Shown: piece after piece, positions 15,009-25,541 of the stretch
Position numbering within the stretch: the first letter of the stretch is position 1
How the letters are laid out: each line of letters starts with the position of its first letter
Assembly (NCBI RefSeq): GCF_001112925.1
Contig: NZ_CPYD01000012.1
Span: 80,234-144,233, forward strand
Source of the DNA: Yersinia nurmii
GTDB taxonomy: Bacteria > Pseudomonadota > Gammaproteobacteria > Enterobacterales > Enterobacteriaceae
Length of the DNA stretch: 64,000 nt
Direction: 5' to 3'
Made by a program: the position numbers and the translations under genes
The notes under the pieces: model-generated
The model's input: only the letters and a program-made list of their open reading frames with translations
What the model was told of the DNA's origin: nothing
Database searches by the model: none

Positions 15009-16718
15009 TTATTTGGCCAATTTCTCGATGTTATATTGGTTGCGGCCATTATTTTTCGAGAAATACAGCGCCTTATCCGCCGCTAACAGCAGATGAGATT
15101 GATCAACTTCGGATGAGTGCACTAATGGATGATAGCAACTGGCACCAATGCTGATGGTCACTTTCTGAAATTCGCTGTCCGCATGTTTAATACCCATGAT
15201 ACGAATGGATTCCAAAATATGTTTAGCGACCAACGCTGCACCCGCTTCGTCGGTATCGGGCAGAATCGCGGAAAATTCTTCTCCTCCATAGCGAGCGACA
15301 ATATCTGTACTGCGTTTTAGTGATTTTCTTAAGGCGCGGGCAACCAATCTCAGGCAGGCATCACCAGAAACGTGGCCGTAGCGATCATTAAAGTTTTTGA
15401 AATAATCAATATCGATCATCAATAACGCCAGTGGCGTGTCTGTTCGCTTAGCACGTAGAAATTCGTGAGACAAAACCTTCTTGAATTCCCGTCTATTCGG
15501 TAATTTGGTTAATGAGTCAGTGCGTGCTTGAATCTCCAGACGACGATTGGCTTTGACCAGTTTTAGCTCCAGCAGCTTACGCTCATGAACATCTTCCGCT
15601 GTGCCATACCAGCAAATAACTTTACCGTCAGTATCCAAGCTGGGCGTAGCGCGAATTCGCATCCAGTTCCAGCCCCTTTCAACGTGGCAAAAACGGATCT
15701 CGATATCGAGAGATTCGCCGGTGCGCAGCGAATGCTCCCAACTGACCAACGCGATATGGCGATCCTCTGTATGAATAGTTCTGACCCATTCATTTTCCAG
15801 GGCCTGTTTGCGAGTAAAACCGGTTATTTTTTCAAATCGGCTGCTGATATCGGTAATACGGCCGTCGGGTGCTGCTGTCCATGGAATTTGTGGGTTCAGC
15901 TCCACCATATTACGGTAATGTTCTTTGCTGCTGCGCAGCGCGGCTTCCATTTGTTTCAGGCAACTGATATCTATCATGGCAACGGATAATCCGGTTACCC
16001 GGCCTTGGGTATCTCTTGCCGCTTTCATGCGAATAAAAAAAATGTGTTTCTCGCCTGGCATCTGAAATTCAGCGTCCTGAATATTCTCGTTATTATAAGC
16101 CCGCAGTAGAGCCTGACGCAGAATAGGAACAATACTCGGCATGATATCAGCCACTTTTCGACCGTTAATCTCATTGGCGTGTTTACCTAATAAATTCGCC
16201 AAATAATCGTTAATGGTGACGTAGCTCAGAGTGGTATCAATAAAACATAATCCGGCGGGAGCGTTGGAGTAGATAGATTCTAATTCAAATAGACGCTTAG
16301 GGGCGTTGATAGGAAAATTCGTCAGATCGCGATCTATACCTCTATAACCTTTAAATACGCCGTGCTCATCAAATAACGGCACTCCGCTGGTTTCGAGTAA
16401 GATTTCAGAACCATCAACGCGGAGATTACGATTTTTTAAACCAGAAAAAGGGCGACGCTCGGCGCTGATTTTGCTAAAAATATCCATGAATCGCTGTGCT
16501 TCATCCTTGGGCATAAAATCACACAATGATTTACCGATAATTTCATGGGGCGCTCGGCCAAAGAACTCAAGGCATTTAGAGGATGAAAAGGTGTAGTAAC
16601 CGTTAGCGTCAATTTCCCAAATCCAGTCTGAGTTATTCTCGATAATATCGCGCAACGTATTTATTTGTTGGCGTAGAGTCATCGTTAAAGACTCATTCTT
16701 ATTTTCATCATCTGGCAT
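15009..16718 (-). CDS. Diguanylate cyclase with three PAS sensor domains
   Basis: 569 residues, no transmembrane segment. Three PAS-type sensory units follow one another: ~20-135 (IIENNSDWIWEIDANGYYTF), ~140-250 (APAGLCFIDTTLSYVTINDY) and ~265-385 (ELNPQIPWTAAPDGRITDIS). The C-terminal GGDEF domain (~400-569) carries the active signature RYGGEEF (GGEEF 478-482). The inhibitory I-site RSTD sits five residues before it, so it should make cyclic di-GMP and be subject to product inhibition. The protein is cytoplasmic; the sensed ligand is unknown. Divergent from nothing; transcribed alone. Confidence 0.92.
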   Translation of the reverse strand: MPDDENKNESLTMTLRQQINTLRDIIENNSDWIWEIDANGYYTFSSSKCLEFFGRAPHEIIGKSLCDFMPKDEAQRFMDIFSKISAERRPFSGLKNRNLRVDGSEILLETSGVPLFDEHGVFKGYRGIDRDLTNFPINAPKRLFELESIYSNAPAGLCFIDTTLSYVTINDYLANLLGKHANEINGRKVADIMPSIVPILRQALLRAYNNENIQDAEFQMPGEKHIFFIRMKAARDTQGRVTGLSVAMIDISCLKQMEAALRSSKEHYRNMVELNPQIPWTAAPDGRITDISSRFEKITGFTRKQALENEWVRTIHTEDRHIALVSWEHSLRTGESLDIEIRFCHVERGWNWMRIRATPSLDTDGKVICWYGTAEDVHERKLLELKLVKANRRLEIQARTDSLTKLPNRREFKKVLSHEFLRAKRTDTPLALLMIDIDYFKNFNDRYGHVSGDACLRLVARALRKSLKRSTDIVARYGGEEFSAILPDTDEAGAALVAKHILESIRIMGIKHADSEFQKVTISIGASCYHPLVHSSEVDQSHLLLAADKALYFSKNNGRNQYNIEKLAK

Positions 16719-17527
16719 GATGTCACTCCTGTTTGAGCACGACTTCCTTGGGTAAGAAAAACTGTCACCATATTATGGCTTGCCGATTGTATATCAGCTA
16801 TGAAATGAATACAGCTTATTAGGAGTAATCTGAGTCGCTTGTGTTGAATTAATTCACTATTTTACAATGATAAAACATTAACCAGATGGAAACATTAGTA
16901 AATTTTTAGAATAATATTTTGTCAGGTTTCAATTCATCAGCATACTTGGCAGGAAAACTAAATATTTAGGCCTCAATGGGCTAATTTATTATTATAGAAT
17001 AGGCTATGCCGGTATTAATGACTGCCAGTTCATCTCTGAGTTCAGATCTTGGTATGCCATTGCTTTTTACTCATTTTTTATGATGCTAAGTAAAAAATTA
17101 TACTGTCCATGCTACGTATAATAGGTGACGTTGTCATTTTTTGTTATATGCAAAGTTAATCCTTTTGATGTTTTATCGGTAATATTAAGGAATCCTAGGC
17201 TAAAGGTACTCATCTAATTTAGGTATTCGCCTGGTTTTAATATAGATAATTGGTCATGAATTCTTCTATAAGAATCGGGCTTGACTGGATGCCTATGCAG
17301 ACATGGTTAGGATTTTATGCCGAAAAGAAATTGATTGTTGCAGCGTCCAGACAGAAAAGACGAAATAATACTCGGTCAATATGCAGAGGAATATGGTCAG
17401 ACCATAATTAGAATGGGCAATAACACCACAGGGCTTTCATCTAATTATCAATGCGTCTAACTCTAATCCTGTTTACCTCTGGTTTCCTCTTCTCCTTTTT
17501 TAACGCTATCGGATTCTTTTAAAAAAA
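16719..17527. other. Long intergenic region without a supported gene
   Basis: About 810 bases, AT-rich, between the diguanylate cyclase start and the letB terminator. Only fragments are open: for example 40 codons from an ATG near 17289 with no ribosome site, and 25 codons from ~17010. In E. coli rsmF follows yebT at this place; no trace of it was found. Confidence 0.6.
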
Positions 17528-17558
17528 CGCCGGATGGCCACTAACGGCCTATCCGGCG
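17528..17558 (-). terminator. Intrinsic terminator of letAB
   Basis: On the minus strand CGCCGGAT / ATCCGGCG form a stem closed by an inner GGCC...GGCC pair, followed by seven T residues. A classic rho-independent terminator just after letB. Confidence 0.85.
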
Positions 17559-17571
17559 AGCATATTTAAAA

Positions 17572-17622
17572 GCTAAAAGCTAAAAGCTAAAAGCTAGAAG
17601 CTAGAAGCTAGAAGCTAGAAGC
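17572..17622. repeat. Heptamer tandem repeat overlapping the letB stop codon
   Basis: Three GCTAAAA units (17572-17592) are followed by four GCTAGAA units (17593-17620). The CTA at 17615-17617 in the last unit is the TAG stop of letB. Because seven is not a multiple of three and each unit carries a stop, unit loss or gain would leave the protein end unchanged. Confidence 0.9.
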
Positions 17623-20251
17623 GAGGAATCGCGGTACCCCAATTGCGCCAATCTTTAGGTTCCTCAGTATTCAGTAAGAAATGCTGATTGACCGAAGCTT
17701 TCGGTGCTAATGGCGTTGTCGGTGGCGTTGCGAAGGCGATACCGCCGCGAATAAATTGCTGGAAGGTGCCGCTTTTCACTACGCCGCCGGTCAGACCAAA
17801 CTGCAGGTTATAGCCGGAAGCCAGCCAGAACACGCTGTTTTGCCGAACGAGCTGTTGGTATTTCTTACTGATTCGTAGCGAAACTTGTACTCGATCTGAC
17901 ATCGCACCAAGATTGAATCCGGTGACCGTACCGACCTCCATTCCGCGGAACAAGACCGGCGTGCCGATTTGTAATGAACCGGCTTCGGCGGTATCCAGCA
18001 CGATGCTCAGACCGTCCAGATAGCGCGAATCAGTAATGGTGGCAGTTTGTAGTTCGAAATTACGCAATGCCTGCCCACGGCCCGGTTCCACGTTAATGTA
18101 CGGCTGGAGTAGGGTGTCCAGATTATTGACGCCGGCGGCGGAAATTTCCGGTGAAACGATAGAGAAGCGGGTGCCGAAGCGGGCGAAGCTCTCCACGTAT
18201 TCTGGATAAAGTACCGCTTTGGCTAGAACTTCGTTGCGCTCGGCTGACAATTTTAGCGATTCGACCTGACCAATATCGATTCCCAGATAACGAATAGGCA
18301 TACCTGCCGCCAGTTTGCTGGCATCGTAAGTGCGTAGCGTAATTTGGCTACCTACGGCGCGTGCGGCGGTTTCTGTGGCATATAGGGTGCGTTTAACGCC
18401 TTTGCCCAAGGTGACGCCGTCGAGATTATCGAAGCTAATAGCACCTTTAAGTGCCCGGTTCAACGGTGAAGCTTGCACGGTGAGTCCGCTGCCGTTTAAC
18501 TGTACTTTTGCTCCGCCCTCTGCCCAGAAGATACTTTTACTACTCAACAGGTTGCGGTATTCCGGTTGGATATAAACATCCACCTCAAACTCATTGGCTT
18601 TTGGACGAACATTAACGATTTCGCCGACTTGAAACTTGCGGTACAGAACCACCGAGCCAGTTTGCACGTCGGGCAAGCTGCTGGCCGTCAGCGTGAGGGT
18701 CGTCGCGGGCATGTTACCCAGAATACCGTCTTCCGCTTTTTCCCGATTGCTGTAGAGCGGATATTGGCTTTTCGGTTCGCCTTTACCACCGGCCAGCAGC
18801 TGAATACCGCCGTCAAACCATTCCTGTGCGCTGGCACCCTGAACATTGATGCCATCAATACCGATTTTGACGTCGATACGACTGTTAACCACGAACTTGC
18901 TATCTTTATGCACCAGATGACGATATTTGGCCTCAATAGCGGCGGTAAAGGTGATACCGGAATCATCCAGCGTGCGGGTAATAACCTGCCCGATTTTAAT
19001 GCCATGCAGCACAATAGGTTGCCCGACATCAATGCCGTAGCTTTGCGGCGCGGTCAGGGTTAACCTCAGGACATCCGGCTGCTGTAACAGGCTTTTATTG
19101 CTATCGAGCACGATAAAGTGCTGCTGTGGTTCACCGTCTCCGGGAACCAGTTCTAGCGTATTACCGGTCAATAACTCACTTAGCTTGGTATCATTCAAGC
19201 TGATGCGTGGACTGCTCATTTCGATACGGGTGCCGGTACGCATAAGATCAACAACAGAAGGATCGATGGTCAGTTCGCCAGTGACTTTACTGTCTGGTTG
19301 CAATACCAGCTTGGTCAAAGTACCGACCTGCAATCCCTGATAAATCAGCGGGGTGCGGCCTTCAGCCAGATTATTACCATTCGGTAAATCCAAGGTTATG
19401 GCCACACCGCGGTTACTGTGGGCCAAATCGGGGTACAACTGAAACTGTTGATCGGTTTTAGCATCTTGGCTTTGCTGCGGTGAATCAAAGGCAATTGCGC
19501 CGTTGACCAAGGCTGCCAGACTCTCCATCTGGACTGACGCGCCGCTCAGGCTAAAATCGCCTTTAAAACCAGAGACATTCCAGAATCGGCTATCATTCTT
19601 CACCAGATGAGCGAAGCGGCGATCAATCAACACATCAATAGTTACACCATTGTTATCCGGTGCAATGTTGTAATCATAAACTTTGCCTACCGGAATTTTG
19701 CGGTAATACACCAGAGAACCGGTATTGAGAGAGCCGAGATCTTTGGCGTTCAAATGAATCATCAGCTCGCCGGTATTCAGGCGGAATTTGGGTTGAGTAT
19801 CTAACGCGGTGAAATGGGTTTGCGGTTTACCGCTACCCGGCATCATACCGATATAGTTACCACCCACCAGTGCGTCTAGCCCAGAAACCCCGGCCAGAGA
19901 GGCTTTAGGGGTAACCAGCCAGAATTGGGTACCTTCTCGCAACGAGTCTTCCAAATCGTTTTTAATACTGGCAGTCACGACAATGCTACGTAAGTCCTTG
20001 CTAAGACTGATGGATTGCACCGTACCGACTTCAACCCCTTGATAACGAATAGGGGTACGACCGGCGACAATACCGGCGGCAGATTGAAAATCGATTGTGA
20101 CTTCAGCTCCGCGATCTTGCCAGTTGGTATAAACCAGCCAGCCCGCAATCAGCAGAGCAATGAAAGGCAGCAGCCAGAAGGGTGAAATTCGGCGTTTGTG
20201 CCTAACCTGAGCCTCAGTCGGCGTATTCGGCGTTTCCTGTTGCATGTGCAT
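17615..20251 (-). CDS. letB: LetB (YebT), seven-MCE-domain lipid transport tunnel
   Basis: 878 residues. One N-terminal transmembrane helix (~22-40, [17 protein letters not shown]) is followed by seven tandem MCE domains, each marked by [16 protein letters not shown] turns ([63 protein letters not shown]). LetB forms a periplasm-spanning hexameric tube that carries phospholipid between the inner and outer membranes. It overlaps letA by 38 bases, typical of translational coupling. Length and order match E. coli YebT. Ends IPRF at a TAG inside a heptamer repeat. Confidence 0.96.
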   Translation of the reverse strand: MHMQQETPNTPTEAQVRHKRRISPFWLLPFIALLIAGWLVYTNWQDRGAEVTIDFQSAAGIVAGRTPIRYQGVEVGTVQSISLSKDLRSIVVTASIKNDLEDSLREGTQFWLVTPKASLAGVSGLDALVGGNYIGMMPGSGKPQTHFTALDTQPKFRLNTGELMIHLNAKDLGSLNTGSLVYYRKIPVGKVYDYNIAPDNNGVTIDVLIDRRFAHLVKNDSRFWNVSGFKGDFSLSGASVQMESLAALVNGAIAFDSPQQSQDAKTDQQFQLYPDLAHSNRGVAITLDLPNGNNLAEGRTPLIYQGLQVGTLTKLVLQPDSKVTGELTIDPSVVDLMRTGTRIEMSSPRISLNDTKLSELLTGNTLELVPGDGEPQQHFIVLDSNKSLLQQPDVLRLTLTAPQSYGIDVGQPIVLHGIKIGQVITRTLDDSGITFTAAIEAKYRHLVHKDSKFVVNSRIDVKIGIDGINVQGASAQEWFDGGIQLLAGGKGEPKSQYPLYSNREKAEDGILGNMPATTLTLTASSLPDVQTGSVVLYRKFQVGEIVNVRPKANEFEVDVYIQPEYRNLLSSKSIFWAEGGAKVQLNGSGLTVQASPLNRALKGAISFDNLDGVTLGKGVKRTLYATETAARAVGSQITLRTYDASKLAAGMPIRYLGIDIGQVESLKLSAERNEVLAKAVLYPEYVESFARFGTRFSIVSPEISAAGVNNLDTLLQPYINVEPGRGQALRNFELQTATITDSRYLDGLSIVLDTAEAGSLQIGTPVLFRGMEVGTVTGFNLGAMSDRVQVSLRISKKYQQLVRQNSVFWLASGYNLQFGLTGGVVKSGTFQQFIRGGIAFATPPTTPLAPKASVNQHFLLNTEEPKDWRNWGTAIPRF

Positions 20252-21461
20252 CCCAAATCAATCGGCTATCCAGCCATTCAACGGCAAGAATAGTCAAAAT
20301 TACCGCAGACCCAAAGTAAAAGGCAGCCGGTCCCATAGTGAATGAAAGTAGCTGATCTCTGTTGATCAGCGACATCATTAACGCAATAACGAACAAATCC
20401 AGCATTGACCAGCGGCCAATCCAGGTAATGACACGCATCAAACGCATACGGGTCTTCAAACTGTGCTGAGTTTTCAGATGAATACTTAGCAGCAAGGTAA
20501 TCAGTACGATAACTTTAGTAAAAGGAACTAATACACTGGCAATAAATACCACGGCGGCAATCGGCATATTGCCGGAGGAGGCCAGGGAAACCACGCCGGA
20601 GAAAATCGTATCTTCCATGCGCACGCCGTTGGCGTAAACAATCGAGATTGGCAGTAGGTTAGCGGGCAATAGCAGTACCATAGAGGCAATCAGCGCGGCC
20701 CAGGTTTTTTGCAGACTGTGACGGCGGCGATGACGCAGCGGCGTGTGGCAGCGCGGACAGCGGCCCTTGGCGTCAGGATGGCCGGTATAGTGGCAGGAGA
20801 GGCAAACTCGCAGCGTTTCCCTTGGCCCCGGCGGCTGTTCCTGTGGGTAAAAGCGTTCCCAAAGTTGCTCCAGATTCAGGTGAATTAGCGTCAGAATGCT
20901 TAATAAGGTTAGCGCCAGATAGGCCGTAAGCCCAAGCCCTGGGGAAATGTCGGCATATTCTTTGACTTTGATACAGGCAACCGCCATACCGATCAGATAG
21001 ATGTCCAACATCACCCATTCTTTTAATCTTTCTAGCATCAGTAACACCGGCCGCAAATTCATGCCAATACGGCTACCAATACGCAGATAAAGGATAGAAA
21101 GGGTCAGTGTGAGCGGCGCGCCAAAAATACAGAAAGCCACCATGCTGGCGGTTAAGGGATCGCCTTGTTTGGTCATCTGCCAGATACCTTCCAACAGGCT
21201 GGCATCGATACGGGTGCCGAGCAGACGAATGCTGATTAAGGGTTCGCTAAAGGCAAAGGGCATCAACAGGAGCATTGCTACGGCCATCGCGGTTAGGCGA
21301 GTCAGGGACCAATCACGGCCGCTGACTACCTTGGCACAACAGCGAGGGCAATAGGCGGCCTGATTACCCTGCATTGGCGGCAGGGTAAATAAAGCGTCAC
21401 ATTCGCAGCAGCGCTGTTCTCGCGCGGTGGAAAGAGGGCGGTAAATCGCTTCTATCTTCAT
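20214..21461 (-). CDS. letA: LetA (YebS), PqiA-type inner-membrane partner
   Basis: 415 residues. Two PqiA domains each begin with a four-cysteine zinc ribbon (CCECDALF with CPRC, and CLSCHYTG with CPRC) followed by four hydrophobic helices. The sequence follows YebS closely ([39 protein letters not shown]). LetA is the inner-membrane partner that delivers or accepts lipid at LetB. First gene of the letAB pair; it reads away from msrC across a ~400-base intergenic region. Confidence 0.95.
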   Translation of the reverse strand: MKIEAIYRPLSTAREQRCCECDALFTLPPMQGNQAAYCPRCCAKVVSGRDWSLTRLTAMAVAMLLLMPFAFSEPLISIRLLGTRIDASLLEGIWQMTKQGDPLTASMVAFCIFGAPLTLTLSILYLRIGSRIGMNLRPVLLMLERLKEWVMLDIYLIGMAVACIKVKEYADISPGLGLTAYLALTLLSILTLIHLNLEQLWERFYPQEQPPGPRETLRVCLSCHYTGHPDAKGRCPRCHTPLRHRRRHSLQKTWAALIASMVLLLPANLLPISIVYANGVRMEDTIFSGVVSLASSGNMPIAAVVFIASVLVPFTKVIVLITLLLSIHLKTQHSLKTRMRLMRVITWIGRWSMLDLFVIALMMSLINRDQLLSFTMGPAAFYFGSAVILTILAVEWLDSRLIWDAHATGNAEYAD

Positions 21462-21868
21462 AAATATCTAATCGATGGCTCCGCCGGTGATGAAAAGCCC
21501 AAAAGGGTCAGCGTTGCCAATAAGGGTAAATGCCGAACCAGGGTATAGAAAGTCGAGGTGTATAAATTTGGAGCACATTAAATTCGCAGCACATCAAAGT
21601 GTCAGCTGTACATCAAATTACGCCGTGCATGAAATATGCTGTCAATCAAATATAGTGTGCGACGGAGTTGAACCGCGGTTTTTATTCCCGAACGTGACAG
21701 CATAACCCGTTGTGTGAACCCTGAAAATCAGTCAATTCCCTATTGTAGGGAACTCTTTTGCTCAGTTAAAGATGATTAGCCTTGTGACAATGTACATTTA
21801 ATGCTTACTTTAGAGAGGCTAAGCACCGGTTGCCTCTGGCTATTCTTAGGTTTGTTAATGGTTACGAC
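21462..21868. other. Divergent promoter region letAB / msrC
   Basis: About 400 bases with no supported gene, presumably holding promoters for both directions. A GTTAAAGATGATTAGCC...TACATTTAATG stretch lies before msrC, but no recognised operator was found. Confidence 0.4.
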
Positions 21869-22366
21869 ATGAAAAAAGAAGAATTCTACGCGGAATTAAA
21901 ACGCGATATGTGTGCATTAATTTCTGGTGAGTATAATTTTATCGCTACACTTTCCAATGTCAGTGCGCTGTTGTATGAGCGCCTCGACGGGTTGAATTGG
22001 GCCGGTTTCTATCTGATGGATGGCAATCAACTGGTGCTGGGGCCTTTCCAAGGGAAAATCGCCTGTGTGCGTATTCCTGTGGGTAAAGGCGTGTGCGGTA
22101 CGGCTGTGTCACAAAATCGCGTGCAGCGGGTTGGCGATGTCCACGCTTTCCCTGGGCATATTGCCTGTGACGCCGCCAGTAATGCCGAAATTGTCCTGCC
22201 AATCGCGATAAACGGTGTTGTCATCGGGGTTTTGGATATTGACAGCACAGTTTATGATCGTTTCGATGAAGAAGACGAAAAAGGGCTGACGTCAGTCGTG
22301 GCGGGGCTTTGCGCCCATCTTGAACACTGTGATGTTGCGAAATATGTCACACAGACTGCAAGTTGA
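21869..22366 (+). CDS. msrC: Free methionine-(R)-sulfoxide reductase
   Basis: 165 residues from ATG 21869, the same length as E. coli MsrC (YebR); an ATG 39 bases upstream would add an unrelated tail. GAF fold with the catalytic/resolving cysteines in IACVRIPVGKGVCGTAV and GHIACDAASNAEIVLPI. It reduces free L-methionine-(R)-sulfoxide with thioredoxin in the cytoplasm. It heads a plus-strand run msrC-proQ-prc. Confidence 0.94.
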   Translation: MKKEEFYAELKRDMCALISGEYNFIATLSNVSALLYERLDGLNWAGFYLMDGNQLVLGPFQGKIACVRIPVGKGVCGTAVSQNRVQRVGDVHAFPGHIACDAASNAEIVLPIAINGVVIGVLDIDSTVYDRFDEEDEKGLTSVVAGLCAHLEHCDVAKYVTQTAS

Positions 22367-22461
22367 TACACGGATAACGTGGCAATTGCTGGAGGCGTCA
22401 TTATAATGACGCCTGTTCATGCCTGCGCTGGTTGGCAAACCCGTTGTAATCAGGAAATTTC

Positions 22462-23175
22462 ATGGAAAATCAACCTAAGTTGAACAGTAGCAAAGAAGTC
22501 ATAGCCTTTTTGGCCGAGCGATTCCCGCTTTGTTTCACCGCCGAAGGCGAAGCACGCCCATTAAAGATCGGCATTTTTCAGGATCTGGTGGAGCGAGTTC
22601 AGGGGGAAGAGAATTTAAGCAAAACGCAATTGCGTTCAGCCTTGCGTCTATACACCTCAAGCTGGCGTTATCTTTATGGGGTCAAAGTCGGAGCAGAACG
22701 TGTTGATCTGGATGGCAACCCTTGCGGTGTGCTGGAAGAGCAACATGTAGAACATGCCCGCAAACAGCTGGAAGAGGCGAAAGCCCGTGTTCAGGCACAA
22801 CGTGCTGAACAACAAGCTAAAAAACGCGAAGCTGCCATTGCTGCGGGTGAAACCCCAGAGCCACGTCGCCCACGTCCGGCAGGTAAAAAACCTGCACCAC
22901 GTCGTGAAGCAGGCGCTGCTCCGGAAGCTCGTCAGCCTCGTCAGCCAAATCGCCCACAGCAGGCCCGTGCTCCTCGCCCAGCGGCAGAAGAGAACCAGCC
23001 ACGCCCTGTGCCGGTCACAGATATCTCGAAACTGCAAATTGGTCAAGAAATCAAAGTCAGAGCAGGCAAGAGTGCGATGGACGCAACCGTATTAGAAATC
23101 GCTAAAGATGGCGTACGGGTGCAGCTATCTTCAGGTCTGGCGATGATCGTGCGCGCAGAACACTTGCAGTTCTGA
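22462..23175 (+). CDS. proQ: RNA chaperone ProQ
   Basis: 237 residues. An N-terminal FinO-type RNA-binding domain (~1-120: [32 protein letters not shown]) is joined by a long basic, Pro/Ala/Gln-rich linker (~125-180) to a C-terminal Tudor-like domain ([20 protein letters not shown]). ProQ binds structured small RNAs and mRNA 3' ends genome-wide. It lies 19 bases upstream of prc and is probably co-transcribed with it, as in E. coli. Confidence 0.97.
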   Translation: MENQPKLNSSKEVIAFLAERFPLCFTAEGEARPLKIGIFQDLVERVQGEENLSKTQLRSALRLYTSSWRYLYGVKVGAERVDLDGNPCGVLEEQHVEHARKQLEEAKARVQAQRAEQQAKKREAAIAAGETPEPRRPRPAGKKPAPRREAGAAPEARQPRQPNRPQQARAPRPAAEENQPRPVPVTDISKLQIGQEIKVRAGKSAMDATVLEIAKDGVRVQLSSGLAMIVRAEHLQF

Positions 23176-23194
23176 TACGGAGGCCAACCTAGGC

Positions 23195-25231
23195 ATGAAC
23201 AAATTTGTCAGATTAACAGCATTAGCAGGCTTGTTACTGGCGGGGGCGAGTTACGCTGGCGATACGACGACTTATCGTATCGATCAGTTACCTCAACTGC
23301 GTCAAGAGCCTCAGCACTCGACGGTGAGTGAGCGCGTAACATCGCGCTTCACTCGCTCTCATTATCGTCAGTTCGCGCTGGACGATCAGTTTTCCGCCAA
23401 GATATTTGATCGCTATCTCAACATGTTGGACTACAGTCACAACCTGTTGCTGGCATCAGATGTGGCACAGTTTGCCAATAAAAAGAATTCACTGGATGAT
23501 GAATTAAAATCCGGTCAGTTGGATACGCCTTATGCGCTATTCAACCTGGCGCAGAAACGTCGTTTCGAGCGCTATCAATACGCATTGTCGGTGTTGGAAA
23601 GACCGATGGACTTTACCGGCAATGACACCATCGATTTGGACCGCGCCAAGGCACCGTGGCCGACAAGCGAAGCTGAGCTGAATAAGCTGTGGGACGCCAA
23701 GGTCAAATACGATCAACTTAATCTGAAATTAGCCGGTAAAACGGATAAAGAGATTAAAGAAACGTTGACCAAGCGCTACCAGTCAGCCATTAAACGCCTG
23801 ACGCAGAGCAACAGCGAAGACGTTTTCCAACTGATCATGAATGCTTTTGCTCATGAAATCGATCCACATACCAATTATTTGTCTCCGCGCAACACCGAGC
23901 AATTCAATACTGAGATGAGTTTATCTCTGGAAGGAATTGGCGCGGTACTGCAAATGGATGATGATTACACCCTGATTAACTCCATGGTGCCCGGTGGCCC
24001 AGCGGCCAAGAGTAAAGCGATTACCGTCGGCGATCGTGTGGTTGGCGTTGGTCAGACCGGTAAACCTATGGTCGATGTGATTGGCTGGCGTCTGGATGAT
24101 GTGGTTGCGCTGATTAAAGGGCCGAAAGGCTCTAAAGTGCGTTTGGAAATCCTGCCTGCGGGCAAAGGAACCAAAGTGAAAACCGTCACCCTGACGCGCG
24201 AGCGCATCCGTCTGGAAGACCGAGCGGTTAAAATGTCGGTTAAAACCATTGGCAAAGAGAAAGTTGGAGTGTTGGACATTCCTGGTTTCTATGTCGGTTT
24301 AACCGAAGACGTGAAGGTTCAGCTGCAAAAACTGGCCAAGCAGAATGTGAGCAGTATCATTATCGATCTGCGCAGCAACGGCGGTGGCGCTTTGACCGAA
24401 GCGGTCTCTTTGTCTGGCTTATTCATCCCTAGCGGCCCGGTCGTGCAGGTGCGGGATAATAATGGCAAAGTGCGTGAAGACAGCGATACCGACGGCATTG
24501 TGTATTACAAAGGCCCGTTAGTCGTGCTGGTGGATCGTTATAGCGCTTCGGCGTCTGAAATCTTTGCGGCAGCGATGCAGGATTATGGACGTGCGCTGAT
24601 TGTCGGTGAGCCGACTTTCGGTAAAGGTACGGTGCAGCAATATCGTTCTCTGAACCGGATTTACGATCAAATGCTGCGTCCAGATTGGCCTGCATTGGGT
24701 TCGGTACAGTATACCATTCAGAAATTCTATCGCGTGGACGGTGGCAGTACCCAGCGTAAAGGCGTGGTGCCAGACATTGTGATGCCAACCGGTGTCGATC
24801 CGGCGGAAACCGGTGAAAGCTTCGAAGATAACGCGTTGCCGTGGGATAGTATCAACGCCGCAACCTACACCAAGGTTGAGGATATGAAACCTTTCGAACC
24901 CGCGTTATTGAAAGATCATGCAGCCCGTATCGCTGTCGATCCTGAATTTAAGAGCATTCAGGAAGATATCGTGCGCTTTAAGGCGTTAAAAGCGAAACGC
25001 AACAATGTTTCCCTTAACTATGCGCAGCGTGAGAAAGAGAATCAGGAAGACGACGCCACCCGTTTGGCTCGCCTGAATGAACGTTTCAAACGCGAAGGTA
25101 AAAAGCCGCTGAAGTCTTTAGATGATTTACCTAAAGATTATCAAGAGCCGGATCCTTATCTGGATGAAAGCGTTCATATCGCTTTGGATCTCGCCCAGTT
25201 GGAAAAAGCACAGCAACCTGCCGCTAAATAA
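23195..25231 (+). CDS. prc: Tail-specific protease Prc (Tsp)
   Basis: 678 residues with a signal peptide (MNKFVRLTALAGLLLAGASYA). A PDZ domain (~240-325, GIGAVLQMDDDYTLINSMVP) precedes the S41 protease core. The catalytic dyad is S452 (SASASEIF) and K477 (TFGKGTVQ), at the same positions as in the E. coli precursor. Periplasmic; it degrades proteins with nonpolar C-termini, including peptidoglycan hydrolases delivered by NlpI and SsrA-tagged or FtsI tails. Downstream terminator at 25253-25287. Confidence 0.97.
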   Translation: MNKFVRLTALAGLLLAGASYAGDTTTYRIDQLPQLRQEPQHSTVSERVTSRFTRSHYRQFALDDQFSAKIFDRYLNMLDYSHNLLLASDVAQFANKKNSLDDELKSGQLDTPYALFNLAQKRRFERYQYALSVLERPMDFTGNDTIDLDRAKAPWPTSEAELNKLWDAKVKYDQLNLKLAGKTDKEIKETLTKRYQSAIKRLTQSNSEDVFQLIMNAFAHEIDPHTNYLSPRNTEQFNTEMSLSLEGIGAVLQMDDDYTLINSMVPGGPAAKSKAITVGDRVVGVGQTGKPMVDVIGWRLDDVVALIKGPKGSKVRLEILPAGKGTKVKTVTLTRERIRLEDRAVKMSVKTIGKEKVGVLDIPGFYVGLTEDVKVQLQKLAKQNVSSIIIDLRSNGGGALTEAVSLSGLFIPSGPVVQVRDNNGKVREDSDTDGIVYYKGPLVVLVDRYSASASEIFAAAMQDYGRALIVGEPTFGKGTVQQYRSLNRIYDQMLRPDWPALGSVQYTIQKFYRVDGGSTQRKGVVPDIVMPTGVDPAETGESFEDNALPWDSINAATYTKVEDMKPFEPALLKDHAARIAVDPEFKSIQEDIVRFKALKAKRNNVSLNYAQREKENQEDDATRLARLNERFKREGKKPLKSLDDLPKDYQEPDPYLDESVHIALDLAQLEKAQQPAAK

Positions 25232-25252
25232 GCTGCCAGTGATGCAAAAATT

Positions 25253-25287
25253 ATCCGGGGTCTCTTATGAGGCCCCGGATTTTTTTA
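25253..25287 (+). terminator. Intrinsic terminator of proQ-prc
   Basis: ATCCGGGG / CCCCGGAT stem with a 12-base loop followed by six or more T residues, 22 bases after the prc stop. Confidence 0.85.
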
Positions 25288-25541
25288 TGCTACGAGTGAG
25301 TCGTGATCGCAAAAAACGCGGTAACGGAGTATTGGAATGGCTGATGCCACGGAGGGAATAACGGGGAAAACGGCGCAGGAATACGACAGAATGTGATAAA
25401 ATGTGTTCAAATTTGTAAAGTTATGTTGATTTAATCAGTTACGGCTTAACAAGCCTTGAAAATTTATTAGATGCCCATAGGATCAGGATATCTCAATAAG
25501 AATTTCGGTAAACGGCTAAACAAATAAGGAAGTAAAAATTT

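Noticed and set aside
17270..17460. Short open frames in the gap after the diguanylate cyclase (for example 40 codons from ~17289)
   Set aside because: No ribosome site, no recognisable sequence and competing frames of equal quality; chance is sufficient.
17572..17622. Heptamer repeat as phase-variation switch for LetB
   Set aside because: Every unit contains a stop and the repeat lies at the very end of the gene, so copy changes would not alter the protein.
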